A DNA stretch of 64,000 nucleotides from the NCBI RefSeq assembly GCF_001949145.1, contig NW_019091445.1, forward strand, positions 433,772 through 497,771. The letters run 5' to 3'. The notes under the pieces were generated by a model that saw only the letters and a program-made list of their open reading frames with translations, was not told the origin of the DNA and searched no databases. This document shows positions 1 through 12,200 of this stretch, piece by piece (the stretch's first letter is position 1; each line of letters opens with the position of its first letter). Source of the DNA: Acanthaster planci (lineage: Eukaryota; Echinodermata; Asteroidea; Valvatida; Acanthasteridae). Position numbers and translations under genes: made by a program.

Positions 1-561
1 AATTGCCTTTTACAAATTAGGATTAGTACTTTATGTTTGTAAATATCTTCTGTTTTTAATTCCCCAACCATCGACGTCCATCCTCCCTTTTCTCCCGTTC
101 CTTATGTTCAGTTATGGTTTGTTCTACATGCATGTCTATAGATGTCGGCGTACTTTTTGATGACTCTCGCTCATGTCATATCATTTTGATTCTCATTTTT
201 TATATAGTTGTAAATTTGACTGCATGTTTTATTGTGTATATACCATTGTCGTTAACAAGATGACTTATGTGATTTTCCCATTTTTTATGTTTTTGAACTT
301 ACAGATAGATTGTTTTGCAGTGCCTACGTAATTCAGCCGTATAGCTGCGAGAAAGCAATATGTAACAAACCGTAACAATAGCTTGCAGACGAGCGTCTAT
401 GAAATCTGCGCGTGTTTGCTGATAAATTACGCAGGTTGACTGCTTGACTGATCAGTTCAAATACGTATAGTATGTGAGAAACGTCACGCGAGCGTCAAAT
501 AGAACGCAGTGCAGGGTGGTTCCAAAAAGAAACCATGTTTAACGCGATTGCTCACCCACTT

Positions 562-905
562 CCAAATTTTGGCCCCCTAATAAAAGCTTGCCGCTGATAA
601 AAATGTAGCTCTATATCCACCTTTGTGTCAAATAAGTATTAATCGAACACCTGCAGCTGATTTCGTGCAACCCGCTTCAAAGGAAATTTTTCCGAAGCCC
701 CATTTTCTGACAAAAAAGCCAACAATGTTACTGACAGAACTGTTAGAGCTTAACTCGACCACACGGGTTTAACAGGTGACGGTGGATTTCTACGAATGAT
801 ATTTAGTTTAGAGCACACATAAGTCCATATAGTCAGTGAGGGCAGTGACCTTTAGCAGCTGAAAAGAAATCAAACGCAGGTCAGTCTGCTATTGAGAACC
901 TCGGG
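562..905 (+). repeat. Diverged dispersed repeat, copy A
   Basis: This stretch is collinear with 4261-4600. Both begin with a TTTTGG-rich block followed by AATAAA(C/A)AAGCTTGCC-like sequence. Both contain a GTT(A/G)GAGCTTAA block and both end with TTTAGCAG...TCAAACGCA(G/A)G(T/C)CAGTC. The copies differ by many substitutions and small indels, so the duplication is old. It could be a transposon copy or the 5' flank of an old gene duplication. Confidence 0.6.
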
Positions 906-1084
906 GACAGTGGTGTCCCCTCCGGCCCTTAGTATTTTGGCAATCGTCTACTTTGTATTCAAGGGGCTTTCAAATAAATGCAGCTTCATTTGGACAATAG
1001 TGCTCTGCAGCCAACACAACCAGGCATTCTTCTACATTGTTACTGCGTTGACCGATTATATAATGTATACCGATGTGGCGATCT

Positions 1085-1223
1085 CAGCTGTCTCCTGGTC
1101 TCAGCGGTCCCCCTTACCAAATATGGTAAAATACGTCATGTCATCTCTGCGCACAACAACGGAAAAGTCGTCCGTTTAATGTCTGGCTATTCAGGGGGGA
1201 CTGCTGAGACCGGGAGACAGCTG
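1085..1223. repeat. Inverted repeat, about 30-bp arms
   Basis: The left arm at 1085-1114 begins CAGCTGTCTCCTGGTCTCAG. The right arm at 1193-1223 is its reverse complement with two or three mismatches. About 78 bases separate the arms. A second short inverted repeat follows (CCCCGAGATC near 1256, GATCTCGGGG near 1340). It looks like a small foldback or MITE-like element upstream of the ADF-domain gene. I see no clear target-site duplication. Confidence 0.6.
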
Positions 1224-1524
1224 AAGCCGCCACACCGGTACATTTGCAAACGCGCCCCGAGATCTCCATCGAGTATTGAAGTAGTACACCTCACAAAGCT
1301 GGGAGGGTTTCAACCCCAAAAGGCACACCCACTCTTGCTGATCTCGGGGTAAAACCTCCTTGACAAATGCCAGAATGTAACGTCTGTTCGTATGGGAATC
1401 CCCATGCAGAGTATTTGTTTCTTTGTCAAACTATGTATAACTTTATAATGTATACTCCTTTACAGCGTTGTCAATGTTTAGTTGTAGAAATCCGACTGTC
1501 TCGCTTCGACGTCTTCACGGCATC

Positions 1525-2630
1525 ATGTTCTCCATCAAGGTGGTGGTGCTTTTCGTCTCTTTTGCTCACGTCATTGAGGTTGGACTGAGTGATGATTCGA
1601 AGCAAGATAGACACCTGGAGGATCTACTTAAACGATTCATTGAGGCTCGCAACTCCAAACGTTTTGACAAGGCTGACTTGTTTGGCAGAACGGTGAGTCA
1701 GAGACGATGAGAGATACAGGAGTCTTAGTAAAGACCACTATTCGAAGCCCTCTAACCATAAATCTGAATCATGACNNNNNNNNNNNNNNNNNNNNNNNNN
1801 NNNNNNNNNNNNNNNNNNNNNNNNNNNNNNNNNNNNNNNNNNNNNNNNNNNNNNNNNNNNNNNNNNNNNNNNNNNNNNNNNNNNNNNNNNNNNNNNNNNN
1901 NNNNNNNNNNNNNNNNNNNNNNNNNNNNNNNNNNNNNNNNNNNNNNNNNNNNNNNNNNNGAAAGAACAGTTCACAGTCCTTTTTTGTTTCTGTTGTTTCG
2001 CTTAGTCGGGGATACAAGTTGATGCAGAGGTTAAGAAACTATATGACGACATAAAACTCCTTCATGCCTACCCGTGGGCCATCTTTAAGATCAATCGACA
2101 GAAGACTCGAGTGATTGTCGACACCAAGGGTGCCGGGGGCTACAGCGACTTCCTAAAAGCTCTGACGACATCAGGGGAGCCACGATACGGCATTTTTGAC
2201 ACTCCCAAGGAATGGGGTGGGGAAAAACTTGCTTTCATTTTCTGGTACGTATTTACTTACATTTGAAATTCCAAATGTTTTTAAATAAGGTATTTGGAAC
2301 AAGACAGTGTAATCTATCAACCATTACTATGACGGAAAGACTGATTGACGACTGAGCTCACAAACGGACTGAACAAAAATAGATAACTTTACCCATATTT
2401 TGTAAGCAGAAGAACGTTATGCCGCGTAATGTGACTCAAAAGTCAAGATCTCGATTTCCTTACTTTCTAGGTGTCTTGACGATGCCAATATGGGACTCAA
2501 AATGATTTACGCCTCCTCTAAGGACGACTTGAAGAAACAATTTGAAGGCATCATTATAGAAGTGCAGATAAAAAACAGGAACCAATCAATCAAGGAGGAA
2601 TCAATCAAAGAGATCGCGAAGCATGCCTGA
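1525..2630 (+). CDS. ADF/cofilin-homology protein with a signal-peptide-like N-terminus
   Basis: Three coding exons: 1525-1692, 2006-2244 and 2471-2630 (TGA). Splice phases are 0 and 2, all introns are GT-AG, and the product is about 188 residues. Exons 2 and 3 encode an ADF-H domain of normal length. It starts SGIQVDAEVKKLYDD and contains WAIFKI, EPRYGIFD, EKLAFIFW and the actin-contact stretch LKMIYASSKDDLKK. The family binds and severs actin in the cytoplasm. Here exon 1 adds 56 residues: a hydrophobic start (MFSIKVVVLFVSFAHVIEVG) that reads as a signal peptide or anchor, then a charged helix-prone linker. Canonical animal cofilins begin MASG, with an intron just after the Met. Here the exon junction falls directly before SG, as if exon 1 had been exchanged. 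An in-frame ATG at 1474 would extend the N-terminus by 17 residues; I chose 1525 because the hydrophobic run starts there. The domain call is firm. Secretion is inference. Confidence 0.85.
1776..1959. other. Assembly gap
   Basis: 184 undetermined bases inside intron 1 of the ADF-domain gene. An alternative first exon could be hidden here. Confidence 0.99.
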
Positions 2631-3418
2631 AGCCTGCTTGCTGGCAGGCCATGAAGACTTCAACGTCTCTGTTACCGTACAATGTTTGAAGGGGCAACAG
2701 GGATCATACTCCCGTCATTAAATTTATTTTAATTGATTGAAATTATATGGGCATACATTATAGAGACTGTATTTAATCAACACTAATTTGATGAACTGTG
2801 ATGCACGCGGAGTTTTGTTTTCATTTGAGATTTTCAGGGTTTAAAACGTCAATTGATTCCCGTTTGGGATGTATACCAAAACATTACCCTATAAAAGTAG
2901 TGGGTTCTGCGAGAAAAAGAAATTTCAAGTTGTTTACACTTTTGTTTGTCATTTAGGATTCATTAAATGACATCAAAATAGTTGGCTTTGTATGTAGAAG
3001 TACGCAAATTTAAATTTCTGGAATAACATAATTTAATAGATTACAGCCTCTTTAGATACAGCAAAAAAGTTTTTAAAAAGTTTGCCTTACTCTGGCATAT
3101 GTATCATCTCTAGACTGAGAACCGTTAAAGCGTATCTATGGCACACTTATCTCAGGAGGTGTTGAATAGATGGAGAAAACCGCAAAAACTTTTATATGTC
3201 TTTCAATTCTTTAACTATTATTTTATTTTACTAATCTATTTCTTCACCCAAGGTTTATTCCTTATAATCAGTTTATTTTCTTTCGAGGTAGATGTTATGT
3301 TAATATTAATATATTAATATAAATGCTTTTGGTTTTGTTCTGTATTGGTTTTTTGGCCGATTTCGGCTAAACAACGGCTAATTTCACCTTATACACACTT
3401 CTCTGTGTATTTTGAATG

Positions 3419-3424
3419 AATAAA
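3419..3424 (+). promoter_or_regulatory. Candidate polyadenylation signal of the ADF-domain gene
   Basis: A canonical AATAAA lies about 790 bases after the stop codon at 2630. I saw no earlier canonical hexamer between the two. Usage cannot be shown without transcript data. Confidence 0.4.
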
Positions 3425-4260
3425 AGATTGCACTTTATTCACACCGGTCCCTTTGGTTCTTTCTGGCAGTTCTCAAATAATCACCCTGCTCAGAACAATG
3501 TTAATGGCCTAGTTGCGATAGTAAAGTGGCTTTGGACCTCTTCGTGTTTTATCTACAAGCCGAAGTTAGTCCCGTTCAACACCCCCCCCCCGTCGCTTGA
3601 ATGTCGATATACATTTTACACGTGTAGCCTACGTAGCGAGCACAAGCTTCCCTTTCTGTAACTTAATCGTATCGTATTATAGGGTTTATCGTTGTCGACT
3701 GAAATACGGAGGTGATCCCCAGCGCCTTAAAAATTTTGCGGAAATGAAGTTTCTTTGAAGTTGGAAATATACTAATTAAGTTACTCGTGTACAGCAAAAG
3801 GTTGTCTTGTAATGAATTTTGGCGTTGGTAAAACATCCCCTTGGCTTTTTTAAAAGGGAAATCTTTTCGTTTTGATCGATTCACTGCAGCTTTAATTCTA
3901 TTGACTTGCCCCGGATGACAAAACAACAGCGCCCTGAGTTATCATGGATAATTCTAGAAGTTTTGAAACGTGCACTTTTCAATGCATTTAACAAAATAGG
4001 AATGTAAAATAGTTTCATACATTGAAGAAGACAAGGTTGAAGAAATATTGCGTTTTGGAGATAAGCTCCTCAATTGATGTCAAAAGTCCAGATTTACAAA
4101 ACAACACAATCCGAGGGCTAAAGGGGCCATTGCCCAGACCCCCAAAAGGGAGCCCCCTCCTTTCAAAAGGGGGGGGGTTTCCCCCATCCCTTTCAAAGCG
4201 TATAGAAAGTTCTAAACTTGAGATTCACCCTAACGACAAGCCAAAATAGGTTTTTTTAAA

Positions 4261-4600
4261 TCCCAGATTTTGGGCCCAATAAACAAGCTTGCCCCTATTC
4301 CTAAAATGTAATTCTAGATCTTCTATTGATAAATAGGCAGTCACAAACACGATCCCCTTTGCAGCTCCCTTTGAGTAACCCACATTATTTCTGGCGCAGT
4401 CTTATGTGCTGATAAACTAGCCTGCATTGAGGAGAGAATTGTTGGAGCTTAAGTCCACGCCACAAGGGATAAGCACGTGGACGATAATGAAGACGCCATT
4501 ATAGAAGTTTGTTCATTGTGAATAACAGCAGTGCTTCGCTCTTTAGCAGTTAGGAAGAAGTCAAACGCAAGCCAGTCCACCAAAACCTCTCAGCTAGGGT
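4261..4600 (+). repeat. Diverged dispersed repeat, copy B
   Basis: This is the second, same-orientation copy of the repeat described at 562-905. No ADF-type exon follows it, so if it marks a duplicated gene, the coding part has been lost. Confidence 0.6.
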
Positions 4601-6642
4601 TATTTCCCCTTCGAGGCAGTTTGGGGGTTTCAGATTTACTGAACTTTAGTTCCATTTACTTGTTTATTGACTTCATGAAAAGTCAGTGAAACTTCACTTG
4701 TCAAAGCAAAGATTGTTTAATGTGTCTTGCGCAGACTCCATAGACTACATGAAGTTCGTGAGTGAGTGAACAATGCACACGGGGAGAGAAATACGCAGAA
4801 CAAATATAAACCGGTGGGCTACTCATCTCCCTTTTAAAAATGCAGTGTTCCGCGGTTTACCAGTGAAAAAGTGCCTCTCTGAGCAATAAAGCACCCTGGA
4901 GTAAAGATTCATGGAGCAGCTAGTGACTTTACTATAATCAACTCGAGTCATGTGTACATGTACGGAAGTGCATGGACGACTACAACCAGTGAAACCACAT
5001 GAACTTTAGCGTTTTCACGTCAGCAATGCAATTCCATCGCACGTTTCACTTGACAGATATAAAACCTAAACATAAAATATGGACACAAGGAAATAATGCC
5101 TGGATAACCGGAAGGTCTAATAATGTCTGGAAATGAAAATGAGCATGTACTTAGAAAGGGTAGTTGTGTTTGCAAAGCATGTACAGCCGGCCGTTTCGAC
5201 CATTATGCCTCAGGTGTGGTATTGAAACGGGGACATTTCCACGGAAGAAAATTCTTCTTCACATCAGAAAGATAAACTTTGGTTTGTGTTTAAATCCTTT
5301 TTTGCTTCTTGTTTTCTTCTTTAAAAGAGTAATTTGCAGTTGCGTAAATTTGTGCTGAGGACTTTGGCATAGGGGGTGACGTATTTTTAAAAAAATGCCC
5401 GGTCATAGAAATTTAAATGGGAGGGCTGCTGCTCGTGATACCGGTGTACATCTTTGTTCACGTGTACACTAACACTTCTGAACCATACATCAAAGCGTCG
5501 TATTTAAAGGTAGTGAATACCACCGTTTTTCGTCGAAAAACAGCATTTTCAACGCCAGTAAATCGAAGGTCTTGTAATTTACATCTTGCGTAAAATCTAT
5601 GGATTACAGGGCGCCGTTGTAGTAAGCGAACAACATCCGTGGGGTCAGGGTCGCAAACAGGTATGACAGGTTCTCACTCCCTTAAAAAGGAGCGTCTTTC
5701 AATTGCTAGGGGTAATCAGTGAATTTACCTTGGAGTACTGCGCCTCCTCGACAATGTAACATTGCCAATTCATGAGCAAGTTCGTCCAGGAATCCAGTCG
5801 AAACTTCTGTTTCTCCATACACAAATATTTATATTTAAAGTATTAAAATTGCTTTAATACTTTGTAAAAAATACTTTCAAGCATTACAGCCTGCAAGGGG
5901 CAACACATGCGTCTACTCAAACTTCTTAAAGCGCTGAGCCGGTTCAAGAAAAAGGCCATTTATGTTTAGATTTGCAATGTACATGTATTTGCATACAAAA
6001 GTCGATTGAGCAAGTTTTGTAACTTATTATTTTTCGTGTCTGTTTTTCCCTCCCCCCTGTTTACCAGTCCATTGTTTAGTACGAATGAGGGTAATACCGT
6101 CCGATAGAATAGAGGGGGGGGGTATCGCCTCCGTCTGCAGCCCCATTTGTGTACATTATCATTTGAGCAGCGAAACAAAATGGTGGCGTCGCGGATTAAT
6201 CTTTTATAAATGCCGTAAAACGCCGTCATGATGTATTCTCCAAATGAGGTAGGGCCTATATATGGGGCTTACATCCGGGGAGATCGGGGTACAATACCCA
6301 CATTACATGCATATCATTCCCTTCTCTTTCGTGGGGGATACGTTGAAATGCTTATGACATTGAAGGGATCAAATAAAAACCTTAAAAGATGCTAGTGTTA
6401 GAATTTCTTCTGGTGACTTTATTCACCTTCAGGTTGATTAATTGGAGGGGGTAAGCGAAGACCATTTACCAGTTATTGCTGCTTGCAAGCCCCTTGCACG
6501 TAAGTTCTTCAGTACAGATTCACTGAATGCAAGTATAGCTAGATTTTAAGGAGTCTGTAGAACTCGTCTGCACCAGATCCAACTACCCACCGCTACTTAT
6601 GTAAGATGGACTGTACGTTCGCAACACTTGTAAGCTAGCCTA

Positions 6643-6888
6643 GGCCGTTCCCCAATACTCAACTTCGTCTCCGTTCAGGTTTGTTCCCCTGACCAATCCC
6701 CGACTGTGTGCCTGAAGCGTTTAAATTACATTGGATTACTGTAATTTTTGGCTTTCTTGCATCTTATTTGCTGTTCTGTAGCACTATTAGACTGATTGCT
6801 GCGCTTACAGCTTCAAAGTCAGCTAGTGAAAAAAAGCAGTTGAAGGCTGAGACGGAACCGAATTGAGTATTCAAGTTGGAAAACGGCC
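6643..6888. mobile_element. MITE-like element with roughly 35-42 bp imperfect TIRs
   Basis: The left end begins GGCCGTTCCCCAATACTCAA. The right end at 6847-6888 is its imperfect reverse complement and finishes in AAAACGGCC. The length is about 246 bases with no open frame. Its interior (TTGCATCTTATTTGCTGTTC...GCACTATTAGACT) resembles the last 60 bases of the window, so the element belongs to a dispersed family. Confidence 0.6.
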
Positions 6889-7251
6889 CAGTTTTAGCTT
6901 GTGCACCGCTGTTGTGTGACAAGTGGGGGCGCTTTTCATGCAATGCGCGAACGCTACCTTCTGTTCTGGTCGTAGTTCAGAAATAAATAGTCAAGTTGTT
7001 TATAAACTAGATTTTGTGTTGGCCAGCAGTACATTGTACCTCTTCGGTTAAATCGAGAAAAACATAAACAGCAAGGAGGGCTTTAGGATTCCTTGAAGGG
7101 TAGTCATCAGATACAACTGTACATGATGTATGTCGTCAGATACGTTTGACCAGGCTGAAATAGGTTTGCGGGCTGTTTCCGGTTGTGCACACACTGATCG
7201 AGTCCCAGTAGCTGTAGCGTAGGCTACGTTTAGGTACCAAGTCGGAAGTCC

Positions 7252-9279
7252 ATGGCTAACGGGTGAGTGATAAAATACATGATGTAAATTAGCTCTACTA
7301 AGTGGATCGTTAGTATTCCTCTTTTTCGAGGGGTCAACATGGGATAAGGTACATGTGCATCTAATCTTCTCGTCAATGATGTGTTAAGGTTCTTTGAGAG
7401 TGGTGCAGCTGCAGAAGACTAACATGTGACTTTGTAAGGCAAGGGCCTGTTTATTTCCCATGGATCTGGATTTCCATCAGTGACCCAAACGCCACTTCAC
7501 CCCATCCATTACGATTTACTCATGTTACTTGGGTTGTGGTGTCGGTGAATCAACATCGGATCACTGATCGCTACCATGCGAATCAAGCAGGCCCTTCGTG
7601 TACATGAGGGAGTAGCATTTACTCAAGAGGCAAATCTATGTACTGCTTTCCGGTACATTTAATATAATGCCTGCACATTTCTGAACTGGACAACCTTGAA
7701 TGTCGTTACAGAGAGGATAATCTCACTACATGTAAGTTGTCAACCTTCCAGTAAAACTTCGGAGACATACAGTACATGTATGTACTATGTAATTTATCAA
7801 TTTGATGTTGAGGGAGACTTATGTACAGTTTTTTACATAAACATTGAGAATTTTGAAAAAGCACAGCCGAGAAGGATTGACAGCATTAATGGAAGTCCAA
7901 GATTTGGGGATTTATCAGATGGACAAGTAAAGTAGTTTTCCATACAGGTACAGGTACTTGAAATCCATGACCTTGCAATACTATGTATGTTTTGAATGGG
8001 GTAGACGTTCAGATTTCTCATCATTCAACTTTACCAACTGTCTAATTTTCTGAACTTAAATACAGGTAACATGTTTTTACAGTCCAAAATTACCTGAGAA
8101 TGCAGTCTTGGGAAGTCTTCCTTTGCCACCACTGAAGCCCTGATGTCTAGACATACATGCACAGTTGTCTCTCTCTTGCAGCCATTACAAAAGTGTTTAT
8201 TGCCGCATGGAGTGCATACACCATAAAAAGAATACAAGTGTTACACTGCCAAAGTATGTACATGTACCTTAAATTTTGCACCACTGTTTTTGACACATAG
8301 CAAAGAGTTGGTGTGCATGGATTCTTCGATGGATTCACTAGTCAGTAGAGAGTCCCATGTCTCACAGTAAGTATGGTACATGTATACGTGCACGTTCGTG
8401 TACGTGTGCCATTTACCGTATGAGATTTATGCATTAAGTTACAAGTGCTCTTGTCACAACTGTGGATTACCAGGTTTTGTTTTAGAATTCAGAACACTTC
8501 AAACAGCTTTTGAAGTTCATGGTACAAATGACCTTGATTGATTTATGCTCATGATGAGCCATGGTTCTGCAGCACACCAGGGCTAAACATGTACAAGCCA
8601 AAACTGTTGGATGGTAAACATTGATTCACACTGCAAGTACGTACGTTTTTGTGTGAATGCACTCTGAGAAGTTCTGCCAACGATAACCAGGTAAAATTCA
8701 TAAAATTCATTTCAGCACACCACAGGACATGCCTAGCCCCTTGGAAGTGTTACCACAGGACACACCACAGGACATGCCTAGCCCCTTGGAAGTGTTACCG
8801 TAGCATTTCTTTGCGCTGTTTATTGCATAAAGCTTTTTTAGGACCATCCATCCAGGAAAAAGAATGTTAACGTACAGTGGTTCTAGTGGTTCTGTATGTG
8901 TCTGTGTTTTTGGAACAGTGTTGGACATATTGGAAGAGTGCGTCCACACGAATGTAATATGCTGTTCTTAGCTTTGACTGGTGCCAACACTGCACCAGTT
9001 TCCTTGCATGCACATCTATGGCATGAAATTGCAGCTAAGATAGAGTTTGTATCAGCATCATAATTACACAAGAGGTGGCCACAAAGGCCAAGGTACCTGG
9101 ACCACCCAGGTTTAGCATATGTCGAGACACACCCATACTGGAAGAAAAAATGTGTTGTTAAATGCTGGTTGATTTGCAGTCAGGCACAGCGACACTCGGT
9201 ATGCTGGGAAAGGTACGGCTTCCAATATGGCAGCATACAGTTCTTCAAAGGTTCCCAGAAACACAAGAAGAACAGCAAG
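7252..9279 (+). other. TRPM gene, 5' coding exons 1-3 (residues 1-59)
   Basis: Exon 3 (9180-9279) is supported by [11 protein letters not shown], which matches the conserved TRPM stretch ahead of the first homology region. Exon 1 (ATG GCT AAC GG then GTGAGT) and exon 2 (8301-8366, good acceptor and donor) are proposed from splice sites and matching phase 2 only. If correct, the protein lacks the roughly 60-90 residues, including the Cys-rich CKCG-type segment, that usually precede this point. Another upstream exon could have been missed. Confidence 0.5.
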
Positions 9280-12200
9280 GTGAGCGTGTGCTTGCTACAC
9301 TAGTGAGGACCTGTACCAGCAAATAAAGGTTCATGAGGTCCACATAATGCAGATTGTACATACCAGGTATGAACCTCATATGGACAAGCCAAGTCCACCT
9401 ACATGTACATGTAAGTACTGGTGAAGTTTAACCTCTCCGACAGTTAGTTTCAAAGGCATTTGGGGAGGTGATCACAGCACAAAGAAATCTGAGTAAGAGA
9501 AGGAAATCACTCACTGAAGAGCAGTATATTGCACGGAATCCAAAAGCCCAGCTGAAATCTGTGTTTTTATAGCACTTGCAGCAAGAATGGTTATAAACAC
9601 TGCATTTTCTTAACAACATGGAAACAGGACTGTACATGTAGACGTGTGATTCCACAAACACTCTCTCTTCCAGCAGGTGTCTGATATGGGGATGTACACT
9701 TAGGCTACAGGTATGGGCGTGTCTATTCTACCCCTCCACACCCCTCACAGCTCTTTCAGAATTAAGTAAGGGGGAGGAGTGGAGCTCTGGCTGTAACCAC
9801 CTCTCCCCCCTACTTTGCCCCTCCGCATCCACTGCTATTGCAATGCAATAACAAGATACTCATTTACGTTTTGATGTTAGTCTGAAAAAAGTGCATGTTG
9901 TAGATTAAGAGATTTCATATTGCAGTGGTTTGTGTCATAGAAAGGAATCAGTGAAATTAGGCCATGCTGTCACATTTGCATTTGTTTCTAGTTAATGCCA
10001 GTTTATCATTATTCTGGATGGTCATTTTAAATTATTGTTTGTACTTTCTTGTCTTCATATTCTTATTTCTGGTTTGATTATGGACAGTTCCTGATCGTTG
10101 ATACATGTACCGGTAATGAGGAGACACCAGAAACTGTGCTACGTTTTCTCCATGAGAAGTGGAATCTGGACTTGCCCAAGCTGCTTATCCATTTGGTTGC
10201 TGCAGACAGGCAGGACAGAGTGCAGTTTGACAAGATGATGGGCAAAATGTTCACCAAGGAACTGATTGACGCCATTCGCCACACAGGTAGATCCATACCT
10301 GCTTGAATCTGGATTATCTTTGTGTTGCAGCATCCTCTAAATCACTTCAACATAAGTTGCTTGCTGTGACTGACTGTAGAATTACCGGTGAAATGGATAT
10401 GAGCCACTAGCATTGTAGTTGAGACATCACAAAACCAGACAAAAGACTGGCCACAAGCGACTGCATGAGAATGTAATGATGTCACTGTTGTCCATTTGAA
10501 GAACTTGTAACTTGAATTCAGGCTGGAGGTCTTACGTTAGTCTTGTGATGGTCTTGAGAGGTCTCAAAAGCATAACTGTCAGTCACGCACTTTACTCTTG
10601 GCAATCGCACAGGATTGCCAAGATAATATGTGTGTATCCCAATAGCATATACCCCTCCTTTTCATTCATCTGGAGTCTATTGCTGATATGACATCCTCAA
10701 AAGATCTTCGTATGGAGGGCACTGACATACGGGGTGACTGGCCCACCTACAACAAAAGGACAAGCGATCTTGTATGATCCTATTTTAACCAGGCACCAAT
10801 CTTTTCTGGCCAAGGTGGTTTCGGAGTTCAGTGTCAACTGATTTAGAGCCGGTGACAATGAATGCACATGTATTCCTTTTGCAGATGTCTGGCTTTTGAC
10901 ACATGGACTCCACCATGGTATCACAGAAAGCTTGGGCAAGGTGCTGACAGACAATGCAACTGAAATTGTCATGGCAGACCAGCATCAGCTTGTTGCCATA
11001 GGGATTGCACCGGGACAATTTGTATCGCAAATTGAGAAGTTACAGCAATCTGTGGTATATCTGTGTCTAATTTACAATCTGGACGTGATTTCAAAGAGCT
11101 GCTTAAATTAAGCACAAAATTTGCTTAATTTTAAGTGTAAAAAACAAAGGTCACCAGCTCAAACTGTATCTGATTGTCATGCTAACCAAAGACAGATAAA
11201 TACAATCCCAAAACAATATACATCAAATACAGTTTTGGCTGGTTACCTGATTTATCAAGCAAAGTTTTCTCGCGCTTAAGCAAATTTTGTACATGAGCAG
11301 CTCTATGAAATTGGCGCCTGTAGGACATGCTTGATTGCATTATAAGGCATATGTTATTCAATTGTATTCATATTATGTCAGCGGTGATCTGTGCCATCCT
11401 CCAGCCCCACTCTTTCAGTGACTTGCAACGTACATTTTACCCATTTAGATTAATACACTTGTTGTCATGCAAATGGCTTTCACAATAGCTGTCATGAATA
11501 GAGCAGTTACAAATCACGCAAAAGGGGGCTGCCCTAAAATGGACGGGAAATCTGAATAGGCCTGCATGAGTGGGGCACGTGTCTGTTGTCCGGGATAGAG
11601 TTTGTGAAGTGAATGACCCATTGAGGGTAGGAGAAACTCAGGAGCACATACAAAGACATGCCTAAAAGAAGCACTACCAATGTACAGGTATTACCTAGGT
11701 AAGATGCTTAAACTTGATTTCTTGTCAGTTGTACATGTACCTGTATCTTGAACACTTACATGTACACGTACTTTATGAATTGACAATTCCCAGCCAGTCA
11801 GAGATAATGCATGGTAATAGGTGACGTTAGAGGTACTCAGTCTTGGTCCCTGTTTGTGCAGGGTGGACCTGTTGAATATCAGATGGAATCTGCCAACATC
11901 AGCCACGATGATGTAAGCAGATGCCTGCTCAACCCTGGCCATACCCACTTCATCATAGAGCAGGACAGAGAGCGGGATGCCTTGCTACTCGATGTTCTTG
12001 TCACCAAGATCACACAAAGCAAAATACAGCAGACCAACGGTTAGTTAATTCACATCTTCGCAGTTCCACCTCCTACCGGTATGTGAATAAGTCATTCATT
12101 TGGCAATGGACCCTTTGCTTAAATTCAGGGAAACGGTTTCAACTGGTCAAAGTGAAGAATCTGCACCACAGCAACTGACGTCATGCCTGTGCAGTACTCA

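Larger units (their letters stand above)
1..1465. other. Upstream non-coding region
   Basis: I see no convincing coding exon here. The open frames are short and lack family resemblance. The stretch holds one copy of a dispersed repeat (562-905) and a foldback (1085-1223). A pyrimidine-rich stretch ending in CAG at about 1456-1465 looks like a splice acceptor just ahead of the first coding exon of the ADF-domain gene, so a non-coding 5' exon may lie somewhere in this region. Confidence 0.5.
2631..7251. other. Spacer between ADF-domain gene and TRPM gene
   Basis: The first part is probably the 3' UTR of the ADF-domain gene, with an AATAAA at 3419-3424. After that I see no exon with family resemblance. 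The spacer contains repeat copy B (4261-4600), a 246-bp TIR element (6643-6888), homopolymer runs near 3585, 4172 and 6113, and otherwise unremarkable AT-rich DNA. The 5' control region of the TRPM gene presumably lies in the last several hundred bases. Confidence 0.5.

Noticed and set aside
1738-2022. Open frames crossing 1776-1959
   Set aside because: They run through undetermined bases and carry no information.
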